This document shows, piece after piece, positions 35,303 to 44,417 of a stretch of 64,000 nt of DNA. Source of the stretch: Nocardia coubleae NBRC 108252 (GTDB lineage: Bacteria > Actinomycetota > Actinomycetes > Mycobacteriales > Mycobacteriaceae). Where the stretch lies: NCBI RefSeq assembly GCF_001612805.1, contig NZ_BDBD01000021.1, positions 1-64,000 on the forward strand, in the 5' to 3' direction. Position 1 is the stretch's first letter. Every line of letters begins with the position of its first letter. Position numbers and translations under genes: made by a program. Under the pieces are notes generated by a model that saw only the letters and a list, made by a program, of their open reading frames with translations, searched no databases and was not told where the DNA came from.

Positions 35303-35523
35303 GGTGCCCAGATTGGCACACTTCGCGGCGGCGGGTGAGCGAGGCCGAAGGATGCCCGAAACCGCGTGCGACACGCCCGGGAATTTCCGCAGACTCCGCC
35401 CATACGGTGGTGTGATGCGACCGAATGCGCGGTTTGCTGACGAGTGTGGCATACTTGGACGCTGAGACTGGGCTGATCGCAAGTGATCGCCGTGGCTCAC
35501 CTACGGAAAAGACTTTTAAAAAC

Positions 35524-35727
35524 ATGACTCAAGGCACTGTTAAGTGGTTCAACGGCGAAAAGGGCTTCGGCTTCATCGCCCAAGACGGAGGCGGCCCCGA
35601 CGTCTTCGTGCATTACTCGGCCATCGGCGGCTCGGGCTTCAAGTCGCTCGAAGAGGGCCAGCGCGTGGAGTTCGAGGTCGGTCAGGGCCAGAAGGGCCCC
35701 CAGGCTCAGGACGTCCGCGCCATCTGA
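35524..35727 (+). CDS. cspA: Cold-shock protein
   Basis: The 67-residue single OB-fold protein has both RNA-binding motifs, KGFGFI (RNP1) and VFVHYSAI (RNP2), and the usual MTQGTVKWFNGEKGFGFI start. It binds single-stranded RNA and DNA and acts as an RNA chaperone. A leader of over 60 bases precedes ATG 35524. It contains a hairpin at 35471-35491 (GGCTGATC, GCAAGT, GATCGCC, with one bulge), which fits the long structured leaders of csp mRNAs. A strong terminator follows at 35746. Confidence 0.97.
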   Translation: MTQGTVKWFNGEKGFGFIAQDGGGPDVFVHYSAIGGSGFKSLEEGQRVEFEVGQGQKGPQAQDVRAI

Positions 35728-35745
35728 TTTCGGCGTGATGCTGTA

Positions 35746-35778
35746 GAAAGGCCCCGCACCACTGGTGCGGGGCCTTTC
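35746..35778. terminator. cspA terminator (also serving glnE)
   Basis: GAAAGGCCCCGCACC (35746-35760) pairs perfectly with GGTGCGGGGCCTTTC (35764-35778) over a 3-base loop, ending in TTTCTC. It lies 19 bases after the cspA stop and 9 bases before the convergent glnE stop, so it can end both transcripts. Confidence 0.9.
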
Positions 35779-35786
35779 TCATGTCC

Positions 35787-38700
35787 TCACACCCCGAAGA
35801 CCCGCTCGACGACGGCCCTGGCCCGGCGCGTGATGCGCAGGTAGTTGTCGAGGAATTCGCTGCCGTCGTCGTTGGGCCAGCCGGCCACGCGCGCCACCGC
35901 CGACAACAGCCGGCCGGGACCGGGCAGCTGATCGGTCGGCTTGCCCTTCACCAGCACCAGCGCGTTGCGGGCCGCCGTCGCCGTGAGCCACGATTCCCGC
36001 AGCAGCGCAACGTCTTCCGGCTCGAGGATGCCCTCGGCCTCGATCACGTCGAGCGACTGCAGTGTCGAGGTGTTGTGCAGGGCGGGCACCTCGTGGGCGT
36101 GCCGCAACTGCAGCAGTTGCACCGTCCACTCGATGTCGGCCAGGCCACCGCGACCCAGTTTGGTGTGGGTGGCGGGGTTGGCGCCGCGCGGCAGCCGCTC
36201 GGAATCCACGCGCGCCTTGATCCGGCGGATCTCGCGCACCGCCTCGGGCGACACACCGCCCGCCGGGTAACGCACCGGGTCGATGACATGCAGGAACCGC
36301 ACGCCCAGGTCCTGATCCCCCGCCACCTGGTGTGCGCGCAGCAGCGCCTGCACCTCCCACGACTGCGCCCACTGGGCGTAGTAGGCCTGATAGGCCGCGA
36401 GCGTGCGAACCAGGGCGCCTTGACGACCCTCGGGGCGCAGGCCCGCGTCGACCTGCAGCGGCGGGTCGACACTCGGGGCACCGAGCAGCCGCTGCACGTT
36501 CTCGGCGACATTGGTCGCCCATTTCACCGCGGTCGTCTCGTCTTCACCGGGCCGCGGATCGCACACGAACAGCACATCGGCGTCGGAACCGTAGCCGAGT
36601 TCCTTGCCGCCGAGCCTGCCCATGCCGATCACCGCGATATCGGCGGGCGCCGGGGCGCCACGCTCGGCTTCCGAGGCGCGGATGACCGCGCTGAGCGCCG
36701 CCTCGAGCACCGCCACCCACACCGACGACAGCGCCGCGCACACCTGCGGCACGTCGAGCATGCCGAGCAGGTCGGCCGAGGCGACCCGGGCCAGTTCGTG
36801 CCTGCGTAGCGAACGAGCCGCCGCCACAGCGCGTTTCGGGTCGTCGTAGCGGGCGGCGGCGGTCTGGATGCCGCGTGCCACGTCCTCGGGTTGCGGTCCG
36901 AGCAGCTGGGGTCCGCCGGGACCGTCGGCGTACATGCGGATGGTCTCGGGGGCGTTGATGAGCAGATCGGGCAGGTACTCCGAGGAGCCGAGCACGATCA
37001 TCAACCGCTGGGCGATGGCGCCCTCGTCGCGCAGTTCGCGCAGGAACCAGATCTGGTCGTCGAGCCCCTCCGACACCCGGCGATAGGCGAGCAGGCCCGC
37101 ATCGGGATTCGGTGTGTCACCGAGCCATTCGAGCAGTGTCGGCAGCAGCAGCGCCTGGATGCGGCCCTTGCGCGACACTCCACCGGTGAGCGCCTTGAGG
37201 TGACCGAGCGCGTTCTCCGGTGCGGCGTAGCCGAGGGCGGCGAGCTGGCGCACGGCGGCGTCGGGGCTCAGGCGAAGCGCGTCGGAATCCATCCGGGCCA
37301 CCGCGTCGAGCAGCGGCCGGTAGAACAGCTTGGCGTGCAGGCGGCGCACCCGCACCGCGTTGCGGCGGATCTCGGTGTCGAGCACGCCGACCGCGTCCTG
37401 GCGTCCGTCGGGCCGGATGTGGGCGGCGCGCGCCAGCCAGCGCATGCCTTCCTCGTCGTCGGCGGCGGGCAGGGTGTGTGTTCGTTTCAGCCGCTGCAGC
37501 TGCAGGCGGTGCTCGAGCAGTCGCAGGAACTCGTAGGAGGCGGTGAGGTTGGCGGCGTCGTCGCGGCCGATGTAGCCGCCCGCCGCGAGCGCGGTGAGCG
37601 CCTCGACGGTATTGGTGACGTGCAGCGAGTCGTCGACGCGCCCGTGCACCAATTGCAGTAGCTGAACAGCGAATTCGACATCACGCAGGCTGCCCGCGCC
37701 GAGTTTGAGTTCGCGTTCGCGCAGGTCGGCGGGCACCAGGTCTTCCACCCGGCGGCGCATGGCCTGCACGTCGGCGACGAAGTCGGGGCGTTCGGAGGCG
37801 GCCCACACCATCGGCATGAGCGCGTCGCGGTACTGCTGTCCGAGTTCGAGATCGCCGGTCATCGGGCGGTTCTTCAGCAGGGCCTGGAACTCCCAGGTGC
37901 GCGCCCAGCGCTTGTAGTAGGCCAGGTGCGAATCGAGGGTGCGCACCAGCGCACCGGCCTTGCCCTCGGGGCGAAGCGCGGCGTCGACCTCGAAGAAGGC
38001 CGAACTCGCGACACTCATCATCTCGGCGGCCAAGCGCGTGGCGGTGGCGTCGGCGGGCTCGGCGACGAAGACCACGTCCACATCGCTCACGTAATTCAGT
38101 TCGCGCGCACCGCATTTGCCCATCGCGATCACCGCGAGACGCACCGGAACCTCGCCGTTCTTGCAGACCCGCGCCACCGACACCGACAGGGCGGCGGTGA
38201 GCGCGGCGTCGGCCAGATCCGACAGGTGCCTGCCGACCACCTGATACGGCGGCACCGGTTCGTTCTCGACGGTGGAGGCCAGGTCGATCGCGGCGAGGAG
38301 CATGAGCTGATCGCGATACCGGTCGCGCAGCAACGCGATCGACTCCGGACCGGAGATACCGGCCCGGAACAGCATGGGTCCCGCGTTGGGGCCGGTCTCG
38401 GGTTTCGCGTCGACGGCGTCGAGCAGGTCGGCGATCAGTTCGTCGCGATCCGGAAGCCGACCGGCGCGCAGCACTTTCCACCGCTGCGGTACGGCGACGA
38501 GGTGGTCGCCGAACGCCGTCGAGGAACCGAGCAGCGCGAACAGCCTGCCACGCAGCGTCGTTTCCGAGCGGATCGCCGAATCCAGTTCGCCCCAGTCGTT
38601 TCCGAGCGCTTCGCGCAACCGCACGAGCGTGGACAGGGCCAGATCGGCGTCGGGCGAACGTGACAGCGCCCAGAGCACGGGCACGCCGTCGACATTGTCC

Positions 38701-38798
38701 CAGCCGAGCTGGTGCAGGGAGTCCGCCGCGGTGGGTTCAAGTAACCCGAGCCGACCTACGCCGGGAACAGCGGAGCGGGCAGTCGGTGGCCGAACCAT
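35787..38798 (-). CDS. glnE: Bifunctional glutamine synthetase adenylyltransferase/adenylyl-removing enzyme
   Basis: This 1003-residue GlnE attaches AMP to, and removes it from, Tyr406 of GlnA to tune glutamine synthesis to nitrogen supply. Two nucleotidyltransferase halves are visible: the N-terminal adenylyl-removing half with GKCGARELNYVSDVDVVF near residue 225, and the C-terminal transferase half with GRLGGKELGYGSDADVLF near 730. Each is followed by its GlnD_UR helical domain (ARTWEFQALLKNRP; AQSWEVQALLRAHQ). It lies between glnA2 (upstream, 60-base gap) and cspA, as in mycobacteria. Length is normal for actinobacteria. GlnE may share the glnA2 transcript. Confidence 0.98.
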   Translation of the reverse strand: MVRPPTARSAVPGVGRLGLLEPTAADSLHQLGWDNVDGVPVLWALSRSPDADLALSTLVRLREALGNDWGELDSAIRSETTLRGRLFALLGSSTAFGDHLVAVPQRWKVLRAGRLPDRDELIADLLDAVDAKPETGPNAGPMLFRAGISGPESIALLRDRYRDQLMLLAAIDLASTVENEPVPPYQVVGRHLSDLADAALTAALSVSVARVCKNGEVPVRLAVIAMGKCGARELNYVSDVDVVFVAEPADATATRLAAEMMSVASSAFFEVDAALRPEGKAGALVRTLDSHLAYYKRWARTWEFQALLKNRPMTGDLELGQQYRDALMPMVWAASERPDFVADVQAMRRRVEDLVPADLRERELKLGAGSLRDVEFAVQLLQLVHGRVDDSLHVTNTVEALTALAAGGYIGRDDAANLTASYEFLRLLEHRLQLQRLKRTHTLPAADDEEGMRWLARAAHIRPDGRQDAVGVLDTEIRRNAVRVRRLHAKLFYRPLLDAVARMDSDALRLSPDAAVRQLAALGYAAPENALGHLKALTGGVSRKGRIQALLLPTLLEWLGDTPNPDAGLLAYRRVSEGLDDQIWFLRELRDEGAIAQRLMIVLGSSEYLPDLLINAPETIRMYADGPGGPQLLGPQPEDVARGIQTAAARYDDPKRAVAAARSLRRHELARVASADLLGMLDVPQVCAALSSVWVAVLEAALSAVIRASEAERGAPAPADIAVIGMGRLGGKELGYGSDADVLFVCDPRPGEDETTAVKWATNVAENVQRLLGAPSVDPPLQVDAGLRPEGRQGALVRTLAAYQAYYAQWAQSWEVQALLRAHQVAGDQDLGVRFLHVIDPVRYPAGGVSPEAVREIRRIKARVDSERLPRGANPATHTKLGRGGLADIEWTVQLLQLRHAHEVPALHNTSTLQSLDVIEAEGILEPEDVALLRESWLTATAARNALVLVKGKPTDQLPGPGRLLSAVARVAGWPNDDGSEFLDNYLRITRRARAVVERVFGV

Positions 38799-38858
38799 GC
38801 GTCAAAACTTACATGGTCCGGGCAACGACAGCGTCACGCCGGATCCCCGGCGCAGGAA

Positions 38859-40199
38859 TTACAGGCTGAGGTATTCCTTGAGCTCCCAGGGGGTGACCTG
38901 GCTGCGGTAGTCGGCCCATTCGCGGCGCTTGTTGCGCAGGAAGAAGTCGAAGACGTGCTCGCCGAGGGTCTCGGCGACCAGCTCCGAGCGCTCCATCGCC
39001 TGTAGTGCCTCGTCGAGGGTGCCCGGCAGCGAGCGGAAGCCCATCGCACGGCGCTCGGCGTCGGTCAGCGACCACACGTCGTCCTCGGCCTCGGGCGGCA
39101 GGTTGTACCCCTTTTCGATGCCGCGCAGACCGGCCGCGAGCAGCACCGCGAAGGTGAGGTAGGGGTTGCAGGCCGAATCGGGGCTGCGGATCTCGACGCG
39201 GCGCGACGACGACTTGTTCGGCGTGTACATCGGCACACGGACCAGCGCCGAGCGGTTCGAACGACCCCAGGACGCGGCCGTGGGGGCCTCGCCGCCGTGG
39301 ATGAGGCGCTTGTAGGAGTTGACCCACTGGTTGGTGATCGCGCTGATCTCCGGGGCGTGCTCGAGGATGCCCGCGATGAACGAGCGCGCGGTGCCCGACA
39401 GGTTGTTCGGGTCGTCCGGGTCGGCGAAGGCGTTGGACTCGCCCTCGAACAGACTCATGTGGGTGTGCATGGCCGAGCCGGGGTACTGGGAGAACGGCTT
39501 GGGCATGAAGGTCGCGCGCACACCCTCGTCGATCGCCACCTCCTTGATGAGGTAGCGGAAGGTCATCACGTTGTCGGCCATGGATAGCGCGTCGGCGTAG
39601 CGTAGGTCGATTTCCTGCTGACCGGGCGCGCCCTCGTGGTGGCTGAACTCCACCGAGATGCCCATCGACTCGAGCGCGTCGATGGCGTGGCGGCGGAAGT
39701 TGGGCGCCGAGTCGTGCACGGCCTGGTCGAAGAAGCCGCCGTTGTCGGCGGGCATCGGCTGGTAGCCGTCCTTGAGCTGGTTCTCCAAGAGGAAGAACTC
39801 GATCTCAGGGTGCACGTAGCAGCTGAAGCCCACGTCGGCGGCCTTGTTCAGCTGACGGCGCAGCACGTGGCGCGGATCGGCCCACGACGGCGAACCGTCG
39901 GGCATGGTGATGTCGCAGAACATGCGCGCCGAATGCTGGTGGCCCTTGGAACTGGCCCAGGGCAGCACCTGGAAGGTCGACGGATCGGGCCGGGCGACCA
40001 TGTCCGCCTCGGACACGCGCGCGAAGCCTTCGATGGCCGAGCCGTCGAAGCCGATGCCCTCCTCGAAGGCGCCTTCGAGCTCGGCGGGGGCGATGGCGAC
40101 GGACTTGAGGTAGCCCAGCACATCGGTGAACCAGAGACGTACGAAGCGGATGTCCCGCTCTTCGAGCGTCCGCAGCACGAATTCCTTCTGGCGATCCAT
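38859..40199 (-). CDS. glnA2: Glutamine synthetase type I, short (alpha-like) form
   Basis: This 446-residue enzyme has GIGFDGSAIEGFA, the metal site HPEIEFFLLE, SHHEGAPGQQEIDL, MPKPFSQYPGSAMHTHMSLF, the ATP site NRSALVRVP and the end WELKEYLSL. It lacks the KDLYELPPEE adenylylation segment of GlnA; the matching place reads NLPPEAEDDVWSLT, so it should escape GlnE. Homologous GlnA2 of mycobacteria is a non-essential isoform; in Streptomyces some relatives use polyamines instead. ATG 40199 is clear. It lies upstream of glnE on the same strand. Confidence 0.95.
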   Translation of the reverse strand: MDRQKEFVLRTLEERDIRFVRLWFTDVLGYLKSVAIAPAELEGAFEEGIGFDGSAIEGFARVSEADMVARPDPSTFQVLPWASSKGHQHSARMFCDITMPDGSPSWADPRHVLRRQLNKAADVGFSCYVHPEIEFFLLENQLKDGYQPMPADNGGFFDQAVHDSAPNFRRHAIDALESMGISVEFSHHEGAPGQQEIDLRYADALSMADNVMTFRYLIKEVAIDEGVRATFMPKPFSQYPGSAMHTHMSLFEGESNAFADPDDPNNLSGTARSFIAGILEHAPEISAITNQWVNSYKRLIHGGEAPTAASWGRSNRSALVRVPMYTPNKSSSRRVEIRSPDSACNPYLTFAVLLAAGLRGIEKGYNLPPEAEDDVWSLTDAERRAMGFRSLPGTLDEALQAMERSELVAETLGEHVFDFFLRNKRREWADYRSQVTPWELKEYLSL

Positions 40200-40314
40200 A
40201 CGGCGAGCGTAGGCACCCGGCGTTAAATCCGTGTTACATACGCCGACTCGTTTGCTATCACGTCACATCGTCCGCACTTCTCACCTGGCGCGACCGGGCG
40301 GTGTGCGCGGTCTC

Positions 40315-41856
40315 TCACCCGCCGCAGGTGAGTCCGGGCGCGGGCGTGGCGAGTTCGGTGAGGTAGGCGATGACGGCGTCGTCGAGGCATCGGTCGCCGG
40401 CGACGAGGGCGGCGGTGTGCCGGTTGCCCCGGAAGGTGACGAGCGCGGCGCCGAGTTGCTCGGCCAGGTCGACACCGGCCTGGTACGGGGTGGCCGGGTC
40501 CTCGGTGGTGGAGACGACCACGATCTTCGCGACGCCGGGCGCCGATATCCGGTGCGGTTCGCTCGTGTTCGGCACCGGCCAGGTCGCGCACAGTTCCAGC
40601 GGGGCGGCGCCGGTGCCCTTGCCGTCGTCGAGAAATGGTGCGGCCCTGCGGTATTCGGCGTCCTGACGGGCGACGACCGCGGGATCGGTGATGCGCGGGT
40701 CGTCGACGCAGCGGATGGCGTTGAAGGCGTCCTGGGTGTTGGCGTAGGTGCCGTCGGACCGGCGGCCGTCGTAGAGGTCGGCCAGTTGCAGCAGGGTGTC
40801 CCCCGTGCCGCCCTGCAGCTCGGTGAGGCCGCGGGTGAGCAGGGGCCACATCTCGTCGCTGTAGAGGGCCTGCTGGACGCCGGTGATGGCGTCGTTGTAG
40901 CTCAGGCCGCGTGGATCCTCGGTGCGGGCCGGGGCGGCTTGCAGCGGGTCGACGAGTTGCCGGAACCGGGCGACGGCGCCTGCCGGGTCGGTGCCGAGCG
41001 GGCAGTCGGCGCTCTTCGCGCAGTCGGCGGCGTAGGCGTCGAACACGCCTTGGAAGCCCGCCGCCTGGCGCAGCGATTCCTGCACCGGCTCCTGGGAGGA
41101 GTCGACGGCGCCGTCGAGGACCATCGCGCGCACGTTCTGCGGGTACTTCTCGGCGTAGGCGGCGCCGAGGCGGGTGCCGTAGGAGTAGCCGAGGTAGGTC
41201 AGTTTCGCGTCACCGAGGGCCGAGCGCAGCACGTCCATGTCCTGGACGACCTCGCGGGTGCCGACATGACCGAGCAGGTCGAGGCCCGAGCGCTCGGCGC
41301 AACGACCGGCGTATTCGCGGTTCTCGGCTTCGGCTTCGGCGATGCCCGCGGGGGTGTTGTCGGTGGGCGGTTCGGCGCGCTCGGCATCGGCTTCGGGCGG
41401 GGTCAGGCAGACGATCGCGGGCAGCGAGGAGCCGACGCCACGCGGATCGAAACCGATGCGATCGAATCGTTCGGCCAGCTCGGTGCGGTGCCCGACGGTG
41501 ACCATCGACAGCCCGGAGACGCCTGGGCCGCCCGGATTCATCAGCAGCGACCCGATCTTGTCTCCCCTGGCCGGGATGCGCGACAACGCGATCTGGGCGG
41601 TCGGACCGTCGGGCCGGGCGTAATCGATCGGCACGGTGACGCGCGCGCACTGGGTGCTCGGCGGCAGCCGTTCCTCCGGGCTGCCGAACTCCTCGCAGGA
41701 ACCCCAGTCGATGCGCTGTTCGTAGAAATCATTCAGCCCGGGGGGTGACGGCGGCAGCGGAGTGGGCGGGGTGGCGCTGTCGCTGCCGGTTCCGCATCCG
41801 GTGGCGACCAGCGCGCAGATCGCGCCGAGAACAACGACGAGCCTGCCTCGCTGCAC
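40315..41856 (-). CDS. Hip1/CaeA-like exported hydrolase lipoprotein (TAP family)
   Basis: The 513-residue protein starts with a lipoprotein signal (VQRGRLVVVLGAICALVATGC; lipobox VATGC) and is an alpha/beta hydrolase of the TAP type. Features are LLMNPGGPGVSG (oxyanion), FDPRGVGSS, nucleophile in YLGYSYGTRLGA, acid near VSTTEDPATPY, and His in RGNRHTAAL, with a C-terminal TAP domain and conserved Cys pairs. In M. tuberculosis the neighbouring Rv2223c/Rv2224c (CaeA/Hip1) cleaves cell-envelope proteins such as GroEL2, so a cell-surface protease/esterase role is likely. GTG 41856 with GGAAAGG upstream is preferred over longer starts. Confidence 0.92.
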   Translation of the reverse strand: MQRGRLVVVLGAICALVATGCGTGSDSATPPTPLPPSPPGLNDFYEQRIDWGSCEEFGSPEERLPPSTQCARVTVPIDYARPDGPTAQIALSRIPARGDKIGSLLMNPGGPGVSGLSMVTVGHRTELAERFDRIGFDPRGVGSSLPAIVCLTPPEADAERAEPPTDNTPAGIAEAEAENREYAGRCAERSGLDLLGHVGTREVVQDMDVLRSALGDAKLTYLGYSYGTRLGAAYAEKYPQNVRAMVLDGAVDSSQEPVQESLRQAAGFQGVFDAYAADCAKSADCPLGTDPAGAVARFRQLVDPLQAAPARTEDPRGLSYNDAITGVQQALYSDEMWPLLTRGLTELQGGTGDTLLQLADLYDGRRSDGTYANTQDAFNAIRCVDDPRITDPAVVARQDAEYRRAAPFLDDGKGTGAAPLELCATWPVPNTSEPHRISAPGVAKIVVVSTTEDPATPYQAGVDLAEQLGAALVTFRGNRHTAALVAGDRCLDDAVIAYLTELATPAPGLTCGG

Positions 41857-42056
41857 AGTTGGCCAACCTTTCCGCGCCGGGCGGCGCAACACGACGCACC
41901 CGAACGGGCTCGCCATCACGGTAACCGAAGCGCCAGTGTGACCGATCCCACCGGCCACGCCCTTAAAACGGTTCGGGGCGAGGTGGCACACTGGATGCGT
42001 CAGAAAAACCCGGGGACCCGCTACGGGCCTCGAGGAACCAGACGAAAGTAGGGACG

Positions 42057-42917
42057 ATGATGTCCGTATCCGATGAGCAGAGCCCTGCCTACGGTGCCGC
42101 TCCCGCTGCCACCCCCAAGCCTCGCCGCAAGACCCGCGTCCAGCATCTGCAGCAGATGAAGGCCGAGGGTGAGCGCTGGTCGATGCTGACCGCCTACGAC
42201 TACTCCTCGGCCCGCCTGTTCGAAGAGGCGGGCATCCCTGTTCTGCTGGTCGGCGATTCCGCCGCCAACGTCGTGTACGGCTACGACACCACCGTGCCGA
42301 TCACCGTGGACGAGCTGATCCCGCTGGTCCGTGGCGTGGTGCGCGGTGCGCCGAACGCCCTGGTGGTCGCCGACCTGCCGTTCGGCACCTACGAGTCCTC
42401 GCCCCAGCAGGCGTTGGCCACCGCCACCCGTTTCATGAAGGAGGGCGGCGCGCACGCGGTGAAGCTGGAGGGCGGCGAGCGGGTCGCCGAGCAGATCGCG
42501 CTCATCACCGCGGCGGGCATTCCCGTGATGGCCCACATCGGTTTCACCCCGCAGAGCGTGAACACGCTCGGCGGTTTCCGGGTGCAGGGTCGCGGCGACG
42601 GTGCCGAGCAGCTCGTCGCCGACGCCATCGCCGTGCAGGAGGCCGGTGCCTTCTCCGTGGTGATGGAGATGGTGCCCGCCGAGCTGGCCGGGCAGGTCAC
42701 CCGCAAGCTGACCATCCCGACCGTCGGAATCGGCGCGGGCGCCGATTGTGATGCCCAGGTGCTGGTCTGGCAGGACATGGCGGGCTACACCAGCGGCAAG
42801 ACCGCCAAGTTCGTGAAGCGGTTCGGCAATGTGGGCGACGAATTGCGTTCCGCCGCAGCCGCTTACGCCGACGAGGTGCGTCAGGGCACCTTCCCGGGGC
42901 CCGAGCACAGCTTCTGA
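42057..42917 (+). CDS. panB: 3-methyl-2-oxobutanoate hydroxymethyltransferase
   Basis: This 286-residue KPHMT transfers a hydroxymethyl group from 5,10-methylene-tetrahydrofolate to alpha-ketoisovalerate, the first committed step to pantothenate. It shows LTAYDYSSARLFEEAGI, the metal-binding LLVGDSAANVVYGYDTT, ADLPFGTYESSP, VKLEGG, HIGFTPQSVNTLGGFRVQGR, the catalytic Glu in VMEMVP and the metal-site GIGAGADCDAQVLVWQD. A 25-residue charged N-terminus precedes the core. The start may be ATG 42057 or the next ATG. panC/panD are not adjacent. A weak hairpin at 42931 may end the unit. Confidence 0.97.
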   Translation: MMSVSDEQSPAYGAAPAATPKPRRKTRVQHLQQMKAEGERWSMLTAYDYSSARLFEEAGIPVLLVGDSAANVVYGYDTTVPITVDELIPLVRGVVRGAPNALVVADLPFGTYESSPQQALATATRFMKEGGAHAVKLEGGERVAEQIALITAAGIPVMAHIGFTPQSVNTLGGFRVQGRGDGAEQLVADAIAVQEAGAFSVVMEMVPAELAGQVTRKLTIPTVGIGAGADCDAQVLVWQDMAGYTSGKTAKFVKRFGNVGDELRSAAAAYADEVRQGTFPGPEHSF

Positions 42918-42930
42918 TCCGCGCACACCC

Positions 42931-42952
42931 GGCCCCGTCGTCCGGCGGGGCC
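42931..42952 (+). terminator. Weak hairpin after panB
   Basis: GGCCCCG (42931-42937) pairs with CGGGGCC (42946-42952) over an 8-base loop, 13 bases after the panB stop. The stem is short and lacks a T tract, so terminator activity is only possible. Confidence 0.35.
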
Positions 42953-43020
42953 AGGCAGCGGCGCGGCGGTCGACGAGGTGGCAGACTCGGAGTCGAATCA
43001 GCCGACTCGAAGAGGTACGC

Positions 43021-43452
43021 ATGCATCGCCGATGGAAGACCAGTCCCGGGCTCGTTGTCACCGGTGTTCTCGCCGCCGTGACCCTGACAGCCTGTGGCGG
43101 TGCGGAAGTCACCCCGGGCGGGTCCGCCACGACCACGACCGCCGGTGCCACCACCACCAAGACCGCGACGCCGAGCACCACGCTGGAGATCAGCGACTCC
43201 TCGGCGAACCAGTTGTGCGACATGATCCGCCCTGAGCTGTCGAACTTCCGGGTGCAGGGCCCGACGCTCGGCCGGCTCGCCCTGAACACGATGGTGCACG
43301 AGTGGGCGCTGCGCAACGGCGGCATCAACGGGCACGTGCTGGCCGACAAGGCGATGATCGACCGGGTGACGACCGAGGCCTGCCCCGATGTGCGCACCGA
43401 GACGCTCACCGCACTCGACCTGCCGAACCTCGCCGCGGGATTGGCGTTCTGA
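43021..43452 (+). CDS. Small lipoprotein, hypothetical
   Basis: The 143-residue protein has a lipoprotein signal (LTACGG lipobox, Cys at residue 25) followed by a Thr-rich linker (TTTTAGATTTKTATPSTT) and a folded part with two cysteines (NQLCDMIRP, TEACPDVR). The linker is typical of surface lipoproteins that reach into the cell wall. I do not recognise the family. ATG 43021 follows AGAGG. Its stop overlaps the start of the proline iminopeptidase gene by one base (TGATG), so the two are co-expressed. Confidence 0.75.
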   Translation: MHRRWKTSPGLVVTGVLAAVTLTACGGAEVTPGGSATTTTAGATTTKTATPSTTLEISDSSANQLCDMIRPELSNFRVQGPTLGRLALNTMVHEWALRNGGINGHVLADKAMIDRVTTEACPDVRTETLTALDLPNLAAGLAF

Positions 43453-44414
43453 TGCGCACCCTGTACCCAGAGATCGAACACTTCGACAAAGGTCTTCTCG
43501 ATGTCGGCGACGGCCAGTCGGTGTACTGGGAGGTCAGCGGCAACCCCGACGGCAAGCCGGTGGTGTTCGTGCACGGCGGACCCGGCGGCGGAACCGGTCC
43601 GCTGCAACGCCGTTTCTTCGATCCTGCGGTGTACCGGATCGTGTTGTTCGATCAGCGCGGGTGCGGAAAGTCGGTGCCGCACATCGCCGATGGGGCGAGC
43701 CTCGAGTTCAACACCACACCGCACCTGATCGCCGACATGGAGGCACTGCGCGAGCACCTCGGGGTCGAACGCTGGCAGGTGTTCGGCGGGTCGTGGGGTT
43801 CCACCCTCGGCCTCGCCTACGCCCAGGCGCATCCGGAGCGGGTCACCGAGCTGGTGTTGCGCGGCATCTTCCTGTTGCGGCGCAAGGAGATCGACTGGTA
43901 CTACAACGGCGCGGCGGGCAACATCTACCCCGCCGAATGGGCGAAGTTCCTGGCACCGGTGCCGCCCGAGGAGCGCGAGGACGACCTCGTCGAGGTGTAT
44001 CACCGGCTGCTGCATTCGCCGGATCCGGAGATCGCGCTCGGCGCCGCCGTAGCCTGGTCGACGTGGGAAGGCGCCACGAGTTCGCTACTGCCGCACCCGG
44101 ATCGGGTCGCCGAGACCGGTGAGCCACGCTTCGCTCTCGCCTTCGCCCGCATCGAAAACCACTATTTCCGGCACGGCGGATTCCTCGACGAGGGACAGTT
44201 GCTGCGTGACATCCATCGGATCGCCGACATCCCCGGAGTGATCGTGCAGGGCCGCCACGACGTGGTGTGCCCCGCGGTGAGCGCCTGGGAACTGCACAAC
44301 GCCTGGCCCGGCTCCACCCTGCACATTGTCGAGGACGCCGCGCACACCGCGCACGAGCCCGGCATCACCCACCACTTGGTCGAGGCGACCGACCTGTTCG
44401 GGAAGCGAGACTGA
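43452..44414 (+). CDS. pip: Proline iminopeptidase
   Basis: The 320-residue alpha/beta hydrolase (peptidase S33) removes N-terminal proline from peptides in the cytoplasm. It has all the features of bacterial Pip: VVFVHGGPGGGTGPLQRRFFDP, LFDQRGCGKS, nucleophile in VFGGSWGSTLGLAYAQ, LRGIFLLRRKEI, ENHYF, acid in VQGRHDVVCP and His in EDAAHTAHEP. It overlaps the preceding lipoprotein gene and is followed three bases later by the CHAD gene, suggesting a three-gene operon. Confidence 0.96.
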   Translation: MRTLYPEIEHFDKGLLDVGDGQSVYWEVSGNPDGKPVVFVHGGPGGGTGPLQRRFFDPAVYRIVLFDQRGCGKSVPHIADGASLEFNTTPHLIADMEALREHLGVERWQVFGGSWGSTLGLAYAQAHPERVTELVLRGIFLLRRKEIDWYYNGAAGNIYPAEWAKFLAPVPPEEREDDLVEVYHRLLHSPDPEIALGAAVAWSTWEGATSSLLPHPDRVAETGEPRFALAFARIENHYFRHGGFLDEGQLLRDIHRIADIPGVIVQGRHDVVCPAVSAWELHNAWPGSTLHIVEDAAHTAHEPGITHHLVEATDLFGKRD

Positions 44415-44417
44415 CAC

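Noticed and set aside
40200..40314. A possible GlnR box before glnA2 (GTAAC, GTGAC and AAC elements on the minus strand)
   Set aside because: The spacing between pentamers is wrong and only two elements match, unlike the box before glnA.
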